From positions 1 through 64,000 of the forward strand of contig NZ_WFLI01000006.1 of NCBI RefSeq assembly GCF_009208555.1: DNA of 64,000 bases. Reading direction: 5' to 3'. Below, in pieces: positions 9,116-17,831 of this stretch. The translations under genes were made by a program, and so were the position numbers. Under the pieces are notes generated by a model that made no database searches, was not told the origin of the DNA, and saw only the letters and a program-made list of their open reading frames with translations. Source of the stretch: Janthinobacterium violaceinigrum. GTDB taxonomy: Bacteria > Pseudomonadota > Gammaproteobacteria > Burkholderiales > Burkholderiaceae_D. Numbering within the stretch: position 1 is the stretch's first letter; each line of letters opens with the position of its first letter.

Positions 9116-10264
9116 ATGCAGCGACGGATACGCTTGGGCATGGTAGGGGGCGGGCAGGGCGCGTTCATCGGCGCCGTGCACCGCATCGCGGCGCGCATCG
9201 ATGACCAGTATGAACTGGTGGCGGGCGCCCTGTCGTCCGACCCGGCGCGCGCGCAGGCAAGCGGCGCCGCGCTGCACCTGTCACCGGACCGCTGCTACAG
9301 CGATTACTGCGCCATGGCGCAGGCGGAAAGTGCGCGCGCGGACGGCATCGAAGCGGTGGCCATCGTCACGCCCAATCACTTGCATGCGCCCGTCGCCACG
9401 GCATTCCTGGAAGCGGGCATCCACGTGATCTGCGACAAGCCGCTGGGAATATCTCTGGCGGAAGGCCAGGCGCTGGCGGCGCTGGCCAGGCAGAAAAATC
9501 TGCTGTTTGCGCTCACGCATACCTACAGCGGCTATCCGCTGCTGCGCCACGCGAAAGCCATGGTCGAGGCAGGCGACATCGGCGAGCTGCGCCTCGTGCA
9601 AGTGGAGTATTCGCAGGATTGGCTGGCCGATGCGATTGGGGCGGGTGGCATGAGCGAAGGCAACTGGCATAACGACCCGCGCAAGGCGGGGCCCGGCGGC
9701 GTCCTGCTCGACGTGGGCTTGCACGCGTATCACCTGGCGCAATTCGTCAGCGGATTGACGCCGCATGCCGTGCTGGCGGAATTGTCGACCTTTGTTCCGC
9801 ACCGCACCCTGGATGACCACGTGCAGGTGATGCTGCGCTATGCGAACGGCGCGAAGGGCACCCTGTGGGCCAGCCAGGTGGCGACCGGTTGCGAAAACAC
9901 GGTGCGCCTGCGCCTGTTCGGCAGCAAGGCGCAGCTCGATTTCGACCAGGAACAGCCGAACGAATTATGGTTCACGCCGCAGGGCGGCAACCGCCAGCTG
10001 CTGCGCCCGGGCCGGGTCGACAGCGCGGCGGCGCGCCATGCCACGCGCGTGCCGGCCGGCCATCCGGAGGGGTATCTGGAAGCATTCGCCCAGCTGTACC
10101 TGGATGCGGCCTTGCGCATCCGCGCCCTGCAAGCGGGGGAACCGGTGCCGGAGGCGGCGCGCTGGCTGCCGACGGTGGTCGATGGCGTGGCGGGCCTGGC
10201 CTTTGCGGAAGCCGTGCTGCGCAGCCATGGGGATGGCGCTAGCTGGACGACCTTGGCAAGCTGA
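9116..10264 (+). CDS. Gfo/Idh/MocA-family NAD(P)-dependent oxidoreductase
   Basis: A 382-residue dehydrogenase. It has an N-terminal Rossmann glycine motif (GMVGGGQGAFIG, residues 8-19), the conserved lysine of the CDKPLG motif (Lys108), and the GGVLLDVGLHAYH catalytic segment (Asp199, His203). A GAFIG-containing N-terminus and an early YSDYCAM loop are typical of the sugar/inositol subgroup. An AGGAG site precedes ATG 9116. It is probably the redox partner of the upstream epimerase in breaking down the imported compound. Confidence 0.87.
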   Translation: MQRRIRLGMVGGGQGAFIGAVHRIAARIDDQYELVAGALSSDPARAQASGAALHLSPDRCYSDYCAMAQAESARADGIEAVAIVTPNHLHAPVATAFLEAGIHVICDKPLGISLAEGQALAALARQKNLLFALTHTYSGYPLLRHAKAMVEAGDIGELRLVQVEYSQDWLADAIGAGGMSEGNWHNDPRKAGPGGVLLDVGLHAYHLAQFVSGLTPHAVLAELSTFVPHRTLDDHVQVMLRYANGAKGTLWASQVATGCENTVRLRLFGSKAQLDFDQEQPNELWFTPQGGNRQLLRPGRVDSAAARHATRVPAGHPEGYLEAFAQLYLDAALRIRALQAGEPVPEAARWLPTVVDGVAGLAFAEAVLRSHGDGASWTTLAS

Positions 10265-10279
10265 CTGTTACACTGGCGC

Positions 10280-10567
10280 ATGCACGCGCCCTTTACCATC
10301 ACTATCCTTCCCCAAGGCTGGCAATTTCCGGCCGAGGCCGGCACCACGCTGCTGGCCGCCGCCGAACTGGCCGGCATCCGCCTGTTCAGTTCCTGCCGCA
10401 ATGGCACCTGCCGCACGTGCATCTGCCACATGCCCGAAGGAACGATACGCTACACGGTGGACTGGCCCGGCATCAGTCCCGATGAACGGCTGGATGGCTA
10501 CATCCTGCCCTGCGTGGCCGTGGCCGAAAGCGATATCACCATCCAGGCGCGGGCCGTGCGCAAGTAA
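10280..10567 (+). CDS. Small plant-type [2Fe-2S] ferredoxin
   Basis: A 95-residue electron carrier with the four cluster cysteines at 39, 44, 47 and 78 (C-x4-C-x2-C-x30-C; CRNGTCRTC and ILPC). This is the plant/adrenodoxin-like ferredoxin spacing. It begins 15 bases after the oxidoreductase stop, so it is likely co-transcribed with the sugar operon, although similar ferredoxins also stand alone. Its redox partner is not evident nearby. Confidence 0.88.
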   Translation: MHAPFTITILPQGWQFPAEAGTTLLAAAELAGIRLFSSCRNGTCRTCICHMPEGTIRYTVDWPGISPDERLDGYILPCVAVAESDITIQARAVRK

Positions 10568-10659
10568 AGCACCGGCGTGAGTATTTGTTAGATTTTGGCA
10601 ATGTTTCCCATGCTATAACATTCGATTCAGGTTTCCAGCACACCTCCATTGGGGAGGAA

Positions 10660-12363
10660 ATGAAACCTCAACATGGATATCGCATGCGTACATTATTCCC
10701 TTTGTTGTGGCGGGCCGCCGCATTGCCGCTGGCTATCACGACGACCTTGTCCGCCTGTGGCGGCGGTTCCGGCGGTGCTGTTGGCGTACCGCCTGGCTTG
10801 CAGGAAAAACCCGGCATGACCTTGTCGGCAGTCAGCAGCAGCTGCACGGCCCAGCCTGGCGCCATCTGCGATGACATCCACGTAACAGTGCGCCTGGCCG
10901 ATGGCGTGACCGATACGCGTCCCCAGTCGCATGAAAAACCGGCCAGCGGCACGGTCGGCGTGCTGCAGCAGGCCGACCGCCAGAAGCAGGCAGACGGCAG
11001 CTGGCTGCTGACGTTCAAGGCGGTGCCTGGCCTGGCTCCCGGGGTGTACGCGGGCAAGATCGAGCTATCCTTGCCGCTCACGGTGGGGGTGTACAAGACG
11101 GAAAGCATGGATTACCAGGTCACCGTCGCGCCGCTCGCCGGCAGCATGGGCGCACTGCAAGCCTTGCCCGGCGTGGGCGACTGGGAAGGCGTGAATGGCA
11201 ATGCCGCGCATACGGGCCTGGTGCCGGCCACCTTCGACAGCCGCCGCTTCACGCGGCGCTGGACCTGGCTGGGCCCCAGTTCCCCGCGCGCGGTCGTCGG
11301 CAGTCCCGTGGTGGCTGCCAATGGCCTCGTGTATGTCAGCCAGCAATCGGCCGCGCCGGTGGAAGGCAGCAGCACCAAATACGTCACCACCTCGACCGTG
11401 ACGGCGCTCAACGAGAGCGACAGCCAGGCGCGCTGGACGCAGTCGCTCACGTCCGATGGCTATCTGGGCGCGCCGGCCGTTTCGGGCGGCAAGCTGGCCA
11501 TGGCTGGCTACGATACCGTGCATGTCTTCGATGCGCATGCCGGCGGTGTGCCGCTCGGCGTGCGTCCGCCGAATACGAATGGCACGCTGCTGGGGGTTTC
11601 CCTGGCGACGGCGCCCACCTTTTTTGGCGGCAATGTCTACGTGGGGGGCAATAACGATATCAGCGGCATCGATGCGGCGGCGGGGCAGACACGCTGGTCT
11701 GCCAGCCTTGGCTTGTCCAAGCTGGGCAACGTCAATGACTGGACGCCCGCCGTCAATGGGGACACGGTGTACAGCCATGCGGCAGGGACATTGACGGCGT
11801 TCAATATCGCAGATGGCAAGGCCCGCTTCAGCGTGGCGGTGCCGGGGCAGGTGCTGGGCGGGCTGAACAAGAGCAGCCTGCGCCAGGCGCCCGTGCTGGC
11901 CGATGCGGACAGCGTGCTGCTGCTCAATCAGCGGCCGCTGGCCGGCGAGGCGGCGAATAACAGCCTGAGTCTGGTTGACGTGCATAGCCGCGCCGTGCGC
12001 TGGACGGTGCAGGGACAGTTCAGCACGCAGCCGGTGGTGGCGCAGGGCGTCGTGTATGTGGGCAACCAGGCCAGCCAGGCGCTCGAAGCGCGCCGGCTCG
12101 GCGACGGCGCGGTCCTGTGGAGCTGGCCCCTGGATACGGCCTTCGACGCGTACTTCGGCGGCGACCTGATCGTCACCGGCAATCTGCTGTTTGTTGGCGG
12201 GCGCAACAATACCTATGCGATCGACCTGGCCAGCCACAAGACCGTCTGGACTTACCGCATGGGGGGCAGCCTGGCGTTGTCGCGCCATGGCGTGCTGTAC
12301 ATCCGCCAGGGCACGGATCTACCTGGCGGCAGCATGGTCTTGACGGCCATCAACCTGCAGTAG
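10660..12363 (+). CDS. Lipoprotein with PQQ-like beta-propeller repeats
   Basis: A roughly 567-residue lipoprotein. The N-terminus has a basic start, a hydrophobic run and a lipobox (LSAC followed by GGGSGG), so it is lipid-anchored. After a beta-sandwich-like region (about residues 45-170) come repeated blades with G-x-V-Y-V segments (NGLVYVSQQ, GNVYVGGNN, GVVYVGNQA) typical of PQQ-like propellers. The start is uncertain: ATG 10660 sits only two bases from a GGGGAGG site, and ATG 10684 also gives a good signal. Probably a scaffold or binding protein; no PQQ enzyme residues were recognised. Confidence 0.78.
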   Translation: MKPQHGYRMRTLFPLLWRAAALPLAITTTLSACGGGSGGAVGVPPGLQEKPGMTLSAVSSSCTAQPGAICDDIHVTVRLADGVTDTRPQSHEKPASGTVGVLQQADRQKQADGSWLLTFKAVPGLAPGVYAGKIELSLPLTVGVYKTESMDYQVTVAPLAGSMGALQALPGVGDWEGVNGNAAHTGLVPATFDSRRFTRRWTWLGPSSPRAVVGSPVVAANGLVYVSQQSAAPVEGSSTKYVTTSTVTALNESDSQARWTQSLTSDGYLGAPAVSGGKLAMAGYDTVHVFDAHAGGVPLGVRPPNTNGTLLGVSLATAPTFFGGNVYVGGNNDISGIDAAAGQTRWSASLGLSKLGNVNDWTPAVNGDTVYSHAAGTLTAFNIADGKARFSVAVPGQVLGGLNKSSLRQAPVLADADSVLLLNQRPLAGEAANNSLSLVDVHSRAVRWTVQGQFSTQPVVAQGVVYVGNQASQALEARRLGDGAVLWSWPLDTAFDAYFGGDLIVTGNLLFVGGRNNTYAIDLASHKTVWTYRMGGSLALSRHGVLYIRQGTDLPGGSMVLTAINLQ

Positions 12364-12390
12364 CCGCCTGCCGCTTGCACGGCACCTGAC

Positions 12391-12702
12391 TCAGGTGGGC
12401 TTGCCGCCCTTGAGGCGCTGCAGCAGCGCGTCCACGCTGTCGCTGACGGGCAGGCCGTGGCGGCGCAGCAGTTGCACGTGCAATACCAGGTTTTCCAGCA
12501 CCAGCTTGGCCGCCACGGCCAGCAGCGCCAGGTTGCGGTCTTCCGGGCTGAAACTTTCCATCGCGTCGGCCATCTCGCACAGGTGGTTGGCGATCAGTCC
12601 GCGCAATTCCTGCTCGTCGAAGGGCAGGTCGGCAAAATCGATGGGGTCGGCCACTTCCACTTCCTGCATCAGCACCGCTAGTTCTTCCGGGGTAATCGTC
12701 AT
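12391..12702 (-). CDS. Small acidic cytosolic protein, unknown
   Basis: A 103-residue acidic, helical protein with no recognised family. ATG 12702 is preceded by GGAGG at correct spacing, which supports a real gene. The sequence is rich in leucine and glutamate in amphipathic helices (SPEDRNLALLAVAAKLVLEN). It runs opposite to, and divergently from, the MoaD-like gene; the 92-base gap holds a promoter for the latter. Confidence 0.6.
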   Translation of the reverse strand: MTITPEELAVLMQEVEVADPIDFADLPFDEQELRGLIANHLCEMADAMESFSPEDRNLALLAVAAKLVLENLVLHVQLLRRHGLPVSDSVDALLQRLKGGKPT

Positions 12703-12736
12703 GCCTGGCCTCCATGTGTGCTTGCCTCTATTTTAA

Positions 12737-12764
12737 TTGTATTGGCCGCAAAGGGGACTAGAAT
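12737..12764 (+). promoter_or_regulatory. Sigma-70 promoter for the MoaD-like/BNR pair
   Basis: TTGTAT (12737-12742) and TAGAAT (12759-12764) are 16 bases apart, about 30 bases before the ATG at 12795. Confidence 0.5.
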
Positions 12765-12794
12765 GAGGACCAGGCCGATGACGTCGAAGGCAGC

Positions 12795-13064
12795 ATGGCG
12801 CACTTGCACTTTACGCAGCAACTGGCACGTTTCCTCGACGTCCCTGTGGTGGCCGTGGACGCGCCACGCCTGCGCGCCGCCCTCGATGCCGCGTTTGCCC
12901 GGCAGCCGCGCCTGCGCGGCTACGTGCTTGACGAACAGGGCGCGCTGCGCCCCAATGTGGTGATCTTCATCGATGGCGCGCGCTGCCGCGAGCGGCGCGT
13001 GCTCGACGACGCCTTGCGGCCCGACAGCCAGGTGTATATCTTGCAGGCCCTTTCAGGAGGTTGA
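12795..13064 (+). CDS. MoaD/ThiS-family ubiquitin-like protein
   Basis: An 89-residue protein ending in the diagnostic Gly-Gly (QALSGG). It has the beta-grasp pattern with the conserved VVIFIDGARCRERR strand-turn-strand and a VYILQALSGG tail, as in sulfur carriers MoaD and ThiS. Such proteins are C-terminally adenylated and thiocarboxylated by E1-like enzymes. It ends five bases before the BNR propeller gene, whose Shine-Dalgarno (TCAGGAGG) lies in its last codons. Since no molybdopterin or thiazole genes lie nearby, it may serve a separate pathway with the propeller. Confidence 0.82.
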   Translation: MAHLHFTQQLARFLDVPVVAVDAPRLRAALDAAFARQPRLRGYVLDEQGALRPNVVIFIDGARCRERRVLDDALRPDSQVYILQALSGG

Positions 13065-13068
13065 CGCC

Positions 13069-14175
13069 ATGACAGCAGCCCCGCAGCGCGCGTATCTCGG
13101 CACCCGCAAGGGGCTGTTCCAGTTCGATGTCGATGCGGCCGGCGCCTGGCAGCTGGCGCTGGTGCAGTTTGCCGGCGATCCCGTGTCCATGCTGCTGCAC
13201 GACGGCCGCGACGGCACCTTGTACGCGGCCCTGAACCTGGGCCACTTCGGCGCCAAGCTGCACCGGCTCGACGGGGGCGCCAGCGCGTGGCAGGAAGTCG
13301 CCGTGCCCGCCTATCCCGCCAAGCCCGAAGACAGCAGCGATGCGGTGGACTGGACCTTGCGGCAGATCTGGTCGCTGGCGGTCGGCGGCGAGGACCAGCC
13401 CGGCGTGCTGTGGGCGGGTACCCTGCCGGGCGGCCTGTTCCGCTCCGGCGACCGCGGCGACAGCTGGCAGCTGGTCGAGTCCCTGTGGAACGTGCCGCAG
13501 CGGGCGCAGTGGTTTGGCGGCGGCTATGACGTGCCCGGCATCCACAGCATCTGCGTCGATCCGCGCGACAGCAACAAGGTGCTGGTGGGCGTGTCCTGCG
13601 GCGGCGTCTGGCAAACGCTGGACGGCGGCGCCAGCTGGGCCTTGAGCGCGACGGGCATGCGCGCCGACTACATGCCGCCCGAGCTCGATGAAAACGAAGC
13701 CGTGCAAGACCCGCACCGCATCGTGCGCAGCGCCGGCACGCCGGACGCGCTGTGGTGCCAGCACCATAACGGCATCTGGCATTCGGAAGATGCAGGCTGG
13801 CACTGGCAGGAAGTGACGACGGCGCCCCTGTCGCATTTCGGCTTTGCCGTGGCCGTGCACCCGCGCGATGGCGATACGGCCTGGTTCGTGCCCGCGCAGG
13901 CGGACGTGCTGCGCATCCCCATAGACGGCGCGCTGGCCGTGACGCGCACGCGCGACGGGGGGAAGAGTTTCGAGGTCTTGCGCGAGGGCTTGCCGCAGCA
14001 GCATTGCTACGACCTCGTGTACCGCCATGGGCTGGCGCTGGCCGACGATGGGCGCAGTTTGGTGATGGCGTCGACGACGGGCGGCGCCTGGTATTCGGGC
14101 GATGGGGGCGAACATTGGCAGACCTTGTCTGCCCACTTGCCGCCCGTTTATGCCGTCTGTTTTGTCACGCCGTAG
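13069..14175 (+). CDS. BNR/sialidase-like beta-propeller protein
   Basis: A 368-residue soluble protein with no signal peptide and repeated Asp-box/BNR-like motifs (SGDRGDSWQ, TLDGGASWA, SEDAGWHWQ, TRDGGKSF, SGDGGEHWQ). This indicates a six- or seven-bladed propeller of the exo-sialidase/photosynthesis-stability-factor type. ATG 13069 follows a strong AGGAGG. It is coupled to the MoaD-like gene and overlaps the 3' end of the convergent TetR gene by 28 bases. No glycosidase catalytic set was recognised, so it may be a binding or assembly factor. Confidence 0.82.
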   Translation: MTAAPQRAYLGTRKGLFQFDVDAAGAWQLALVQFAGDPVSMLLHDGRDGTLYAALNLGHFGAKLHRLDGGASAWQEVAVPAYPAKPEDSSDAVDWTLRQIWSLAVGGEDQPGVLWAGTLPGGLFRSGDRGDSWQLVESLWNVPQRAQWFGGGYDVPGIHSICVDPRDSNKVLVGVSCGGVWQTLDGGASWALSATGMRADYMPPELDENEAVQDPHRIVRSAGTPDALWCQHHNGIWHSEDAGWHWQEVTTAPLSHFGFAVAVHPRDGDTAWFVPAQADVLRIPIDGALAVTRTRDGGKSFEVLREGLPQQHCYDLVYRHGLALADDGRSLVMASTTGGAWYSGDGGEHWQTLSAHLPPVYAVCFVTP

Positions 14176-14771
14176 TAGCACAGGAAGATATCGACGGCCA
14201 GTGCCGTCACTTCGCGCCGGCGTGCCGGACCCAGCAGGGGCTCGCCCAGGGTGATCTGCGGCCAGAAGGCAAAGGTTTTTAACGGCGACATCAGCAGGTG
14301 CGCCACTTCCACTGTCTCGCCCGCCTTGATGCGCCCGTCCTGCTGCGCCGCGCGGATCCAGATATTCAGGCCCGTTTCCTTTTCATTCAGGCGCGTCACC
14401 ATCGCTTGCGCGCGCTCGGGCGAGTGGATGGTTTCGCCAAAGATCACGCGCGCCAGGTCGATGAAGGCCGGATCGCACAGCAAGTCCATCTTCTGCTCGA
14501 CCAGGGCCAGCACCTGGGGCCGCAAGGGCTGGTCGGCAACATAGGGCACGGCAGGCTGGGCCATGCTGCTTTCCCACATGCGCTGCAGGATTTCCGCAAA
14601 CAGCTCGTCCTTGCTGGGGAAATGGTTGTACACGGTGCGCTTGGATACGGCAGCCGTGGCGGCGATCTTGTCCATGCTGGTCGCATCAAAACCGTGCTCG
14701 CGGAACTCGGCGATGGCGGCATCGACGATGGCGACGCGCTTGCGGTCGGTGAGGCGTTGCGGTGCGGCCAT
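14148..14771 (-). CDS. TetR/AcrR-family transcriptional regulator
   Basis: A 207-residue regulator with a TetR helix-turn-helix (FREHGFDATSMDKIAATAAV then SKRTVYNHF, residues 23-51) and an AefR-like C-terminal ligand domain. It is divergent from the metallo-hydrolase gene, and the 115-base gap between them contains an inverted repeat that is a plausible operator. It probably controls itself and the hydrolase in response to a small hydrophobic effector. Confidence 0.88.
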   Translation of the reverse strand: MAAPQRLTDRKRVAIVDAAIAEFREHGFDATSMDKIAATAAVSKRTVYNHFPSKDELFAEILQRMWESSMAQPAVPYVADQPLRPQVLALVEQKMDLLCDPAFIDLARVIFGETIHSPERAQAMVTRLNEKETGLNIWIRAAQQDGRIKAGETVEVAHLLMSPLKTFAFWPQITLGEPLLGPARRREVTALAVDIFLCYYGVTKQTA

Positions 14772-14834
14772 GGCGGGAAATCTCCTTTGAAAACAATATT
14801 TTACACCTCTTGGTTTACTTTGCCAGAAATAGGA

Positions 14835-14849
14835 ACTACACTGTGTAGT
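14835..14849. promoter_or_regulatory. Candidate TetR operator
   Basis: ACTACA-CTG-TGTAGT is a perfect 6-bp inverted repeat with a three-base centre. It lies 37 bases before the hydrolase ATG and 63 bases before the TetR start, placing it in the promoter region of both divergent genes. Confidence 0.6.
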
Positions 14850-14886
14850 GTAATTTAACCCTTGTTAATTCTTTGCCGGGCCGCAT

Positions 14887-15984
14887 ATGCACTTGCACCG
14901 AGTCGCACGTCGTCTCTTCTTCCTGGGAGTCCTGATCATCATGAGTTCTTGCACCTTGCGCGCCGAGCCTGCGGCGCTAGCTGAATCACCACAACGCCAC
15001 GACGGCAAGTTCCGCAATCCCGTGCAAATGCACAAGCTGGGCACGGCAGCAACGCTCAAGCTGATGTGGACATTCTTCTTTGACAAGCCGGACAGCACGG
15101 TGCCGGCCGCAGCCGTGCCCGTGCAGGCGCTGACCCGGGCGCAACTGCTGGCCGCACCCGACAACAGCCTGTTCCGCCTTGGCCATTCGACCCTGCTGTT
15201 GAAACTCAACAACGAATTCTTCCTGACGGACCCCGTGTTTTCCGAGCGCGCCTCGCCCGTGCAGTGGGCAGGGCCGAAGCGTTTCCACCAGCCGCCCATC
15301 AGCATCGCTGACTTGCCGCCGATCAAGGCCGTCATCCTGTCGCACGACCATTACGACCACCTCGACCATGCCGCCGTGCTGCAGCTGGCCGCCAAGACGG
15401 AGCACTTCGTGACGCCGCTGGGCGTGGGCGATACCCTGGTTGAATGGGGCGTACCCAAGGACAAGGTGCAGCAATTCGACTGGTGGCAGGGCGCGACGAT
15501 CGCCGGTGTGAAACTGGTGGCCACGCCCTCGCAGCATTTCTCGGGACGCGGCTTGTTTGATGGCAATCAGACCCTGTGGGCGTCGTGGGTCATCGATGCG
15601 CCGGACGTGCGCGTGTTTTTCAGCGGCGACTCCGGCTATTTCGGCGGCTTCAAGCAGATCGGCGACAAGTACGGCCCGTTCGACGTGACCATGATCGAGA
15701 CGGGCGCCTACGACAAGCTGTGGCCCGACGTGCACATGCAGCCGGAAGAAACCCTGCAAGCCCACCTGGACTTGCGCGGCAAGTGGCTGATGCCCGTGCA
15801 TAACGGCACGTTCGACCTGGGGCTGCACGCGTGGCATGAACCGTTCGACCGCATCGCGGGGCTGGCGGCAAAGCAGGGCGTCAACCTGGCCACGCCGCAG
15901 ATGGGCGAGACGGTGGACCTGACGCAGCCGAAGAAGGGCGAGAAGTGGTGGCTGGCGATGCTGGAAGAGGAAATGGCGAAGTAA
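14887..15984 (+). CDS. Lipoprotein metallo-beta-lactamase-fold hydrolase (NAPE-PLD-like)
   Basis: A 365-residue MBL-fold hydrolase with an N-terminal lipoprotein signal (LIIMSSC, Cys near residue 21). The metal motif HDHYDHLD lies near residues 154-161. Further ligands include a His in the SQHFSGRG segment, an Asp in FFSGDSGYF, and a late His in MPVHNGTF. The layout matches the NAPE-PLD/UlaG-like group, which hydrolyses phosphodiesters or lactones. Regulated, probably, by the divergent TetR protein through the inverted repeat between them. Confidence 0.83.
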   Translation: MHLHRVARRLFFLGVLIIMSSCTLRAEPAALAESPQRHDGKFRNPVQMHKLGTAATLKLMWTFFFDKPDSTVPAAAVPVQALTRAQLLAAPDNSLFRLGHSTLLLKLNNEFFLTDPVFSERASPVQWAGPKRFHQPPISIADLPPIKAVILSHDHYDHLDHAAVLQLAAKTEHFVTPLGVGDTLVEWGVPKDKVQQFDWWQGATIAGVKLVATPSQHFSGRGLFDGNQTLWASWVIDAPDVRVFFSGDSGYFGGFKQIGDKYGPFDVTMIETGAYDKLWPDVHMQPEETLQAHLDLRGKWLMPVHNGTFDLGLHAWHEPFDRIAGLAAKQGVNLATPQMGETVDLTQPKKGEKWWLAMLEEEMAK

Positions 15985-15991
15985 GCTTGCG

Positions 15992-16333
15992 CTACGCCGT
16001 CACGTCGATCAGGCGTCCCACAGTCTGGCCATAGCTGTTCAGCTGGGGCGTGTTTTTCGGTGCGGCGGGGAGGGCTTGTTGCGGCACGGCCACCTTGATC
16101 GCCTGGTCCAGCTGCGGCGCCTGTACGGCGGCGGGGGCATCGGCCTGGGCTTGCTGGCTGCTGCGCTGCGTCTGGCTCAGCGATTCCTGTTCCCGCGCCA
16201 GCAGCTGGCGGCTTTGCGCCAGTTGTTCGCTGTCGCGTTGCACCTGGTTCTGGCCTTGTTCGACCCTGCGTTGCGCCGTGGCCAGCGAGGCTTGCAGATT
16301 GTTGACGGACGTTAGCGAGACCACATTGTTCAC
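15992..16333 (-). CDS. Small coiled-coil protein, unknown
   Basis: A 113-residue protein. Residues 14-60 are glutamine-, glutamate- and alanine-rich with heptad-like spacing, predicting a coiled coil. An Ala/Pro/Gln linker follows, then a conserved-looking C-terminal end (NSYGQTVGRLIDVTA). No signal peptide or known domain was found. It converges on the metallo-hydrolase gene, seven bases away. The well-defined termini and a good ATG suggest a real gene. Confidence 0.6.
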   Translation of the reverse strand: MNNVVSLTSVNNLQASLATAQRRVEQGQNQVQRDSEQLAQSRQLLAREQESLSQTQRSSQQAQADAPAAVQAPQLDQAIKVAVPQQALPAAPKNTPQLNSYGQTVGRLIDVTA

Positions 16334-16768
16334 CTTTGAAAGTATGCCCAGCGCGCGCGTAACGGGAGAGGCCCGGGTTGATGTGTTGTGTCTGGCGCAA
16401 CATGCCAGTCGGTAATCTTTACCTGAATCAAGAGTAGGACAAATTCTCGCACAGTTCCAGCTAATTATGCTTTCTTGATAATCTTATCGTGCGCGCCCCG
16501 TGTTGCCGAACTGGCATGCCGAGCCTGGCGGCATCATTGTCAAAGTGAGTACACGCTTCGCTTGCTTGTCCTTGTCTGTCTGCCATGGACCATGCCACGC
16601 TGCAGAGGCGGCACATATGGATGCATTAAAAACATTGCTTTCTAAATAGTCAATGTGTTGTTGTTTTTCTACCATGGCGGCGCACGCGAATGCGGGGCCT
16701 GTATGGCGCTCTGGGCTATAATTGACGGTCAGAGTTGGTTTCTTTTGCCATACAGACAGGTAGTGAAC
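16334..16768. other. 435-base intergenic region between divergent genes
   Basis: Between the coiled-coil gene and the second LacI-family gene. No coding frame stands out. A TATAAT box at 16717-16722, about 46 bases before the regulator ATG, is the likely -10 of its promoter, although no convincing -35 is seen. The stretch 16620-16680 is AT-rich. I see no terminator or repeat here. Confidence 0.45.
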
Positions 16769-17782
16769 ATGAATCTCAAGAGCCTCGCAATTGCCCTCGG
16801 CATGTCGAAAACGACAGTCAGCAGGGCGTTGAACGGCTATCCGGAAGTCAATTCCCGCACCCGTGAAATCGTCCTGGCCGCCGCCAAGAAAGTCGGCTAC
16901 CGGCCCAACCCGCTGGCGCGCAGCCTGGCCGTCGGCCGCACCAATGTGCTGGGCATGATCTACCCGCTGCTGCCCAGCGACCTGGGCGACAGCGTCTTTC
17001 TTTCCGTGGTGAATGGCATGTCCGATGCCGTCGAAGCGTCGAAGATGAGCCTGATCATCGCTCCCGTGTCGCCGCAGAACGAACAGCCGTCGTATGAAAC
17101 CATGGTGCGCGGGCGCCAGGTCGATGGCCTGGTGGTGGGCCGCACCAAGGTGGTCGACGAGCGCATCGCCTACCTGACGAAGGTGGAGTTTCCCTTTGTT
17201 GCGAATGGCCGCACGCGCATCGACGCGCCGTATGCGTATTTTGACTACGACAATGACACGGGCATCGACCTGGCCGTGTCGTTCCTGGCGGCCCATGGCC
17301 ACCAGCGCATCGCGCTGCTGAGCGCGCCGCTGGATCTGCACTTTGCCTTCGAGCGCAAGGAAAGCTTTATCCGCTGCATGGCCCAGGCGGGCTTGCAGCT
17401 CGACCCCCGCTATCTGCTCGACAATACCTTCGATCGCCGCAGCGGCTACCAGGCCATGCAGCAATTGCTGGCTTGCTCGCCCCGTCCCACGGCCGTCATC
17501 GTCGACAACCATCTGTCCGGCGTGGGCGTGGTGCGCGCGCTGATGGATGCGGGCATTGAAATCGGCAAGGAAATCTCCGTCATCGTCTGGGGCAATGTGG
17601 AAGACACCTTGATCGGCATCAACGTCACCACCATCGACCAGCCCGACCTGCGCCGCGCGGGCGCGAAGATGGTCGAGATGCTGCAATCCTTGCTGGCCGG
17701 CACGCCACCGGAACGCTTGCAGGAAATCTGGCAACCGGTGCTGTTGCCGGGGGCAACCGTGGGGCGCTGCCCGGACGCATAA
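16769..17782 (+). CDS. LacI-family transcriptional regulator (AglR-like)
   Basis: A 337-residue regulator. The helix-turn-helix begins at the first residues (MNLKSLAIALGMSKTTVSRA), as in AglR/AraR-type LacI proteins where DNA binding begins at residue 1. This fixes ATG 16769; an upstream frame extension would add 38 residues unlike the family. The rest is a type I sugar-binding domain. It has no catabolic gene beside it in the same direction, so its targets lie elsewhere. It ends at a bidirectional terminator. Confidence 0.88.
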   Translation: MNLKSLAIALGMSKTTVSRALNGYPEVNSRTREIVLAAAKKVGYRPNPLARSLAVGRTNVLGMIYPLLPSDLGDSVFLSVVNGMSDAVEASKMSLIIAPVSPQNEQPSYETMVRGRQVDGLVVGRTKVVDERIAYLTKVEFPFVANGRTRIDAPYAYFDYDNDTGIDLAVSFLAAHGHQRIALLSAPLDLHFAFERKESFIRCMAQAGLQLDPRYLLDNTFDRRSGYQAMQQLLACSPRPTAVIVDNHLSGVGVVRALMDAGIEIGKEISVIVWGNVEDTLIGINVTTIDQPDLRRAGAKMVEMLQSLLAGTPPERLQEIWQPVLLPGATVGRCPDA

Positions 17783-17814
17783 AAAAAACGCAGAGCCAAG
17801 GCTCTGCGTTTTTC
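17780..17814. terminator. Bidirectional rho-independent terminator
   Basis: A 10-bp stem, ACGCAGAGCC (17788-17797) with GGCTCTGCGT (17800-17809), has an A8 run on the left and a T run on the right. It ends both the LacI gene and the convergent oxidoreductase gene. Confidence 0.88.
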
Positions 17815-17831
17815 ATTCAAGCGCCGCTGGC

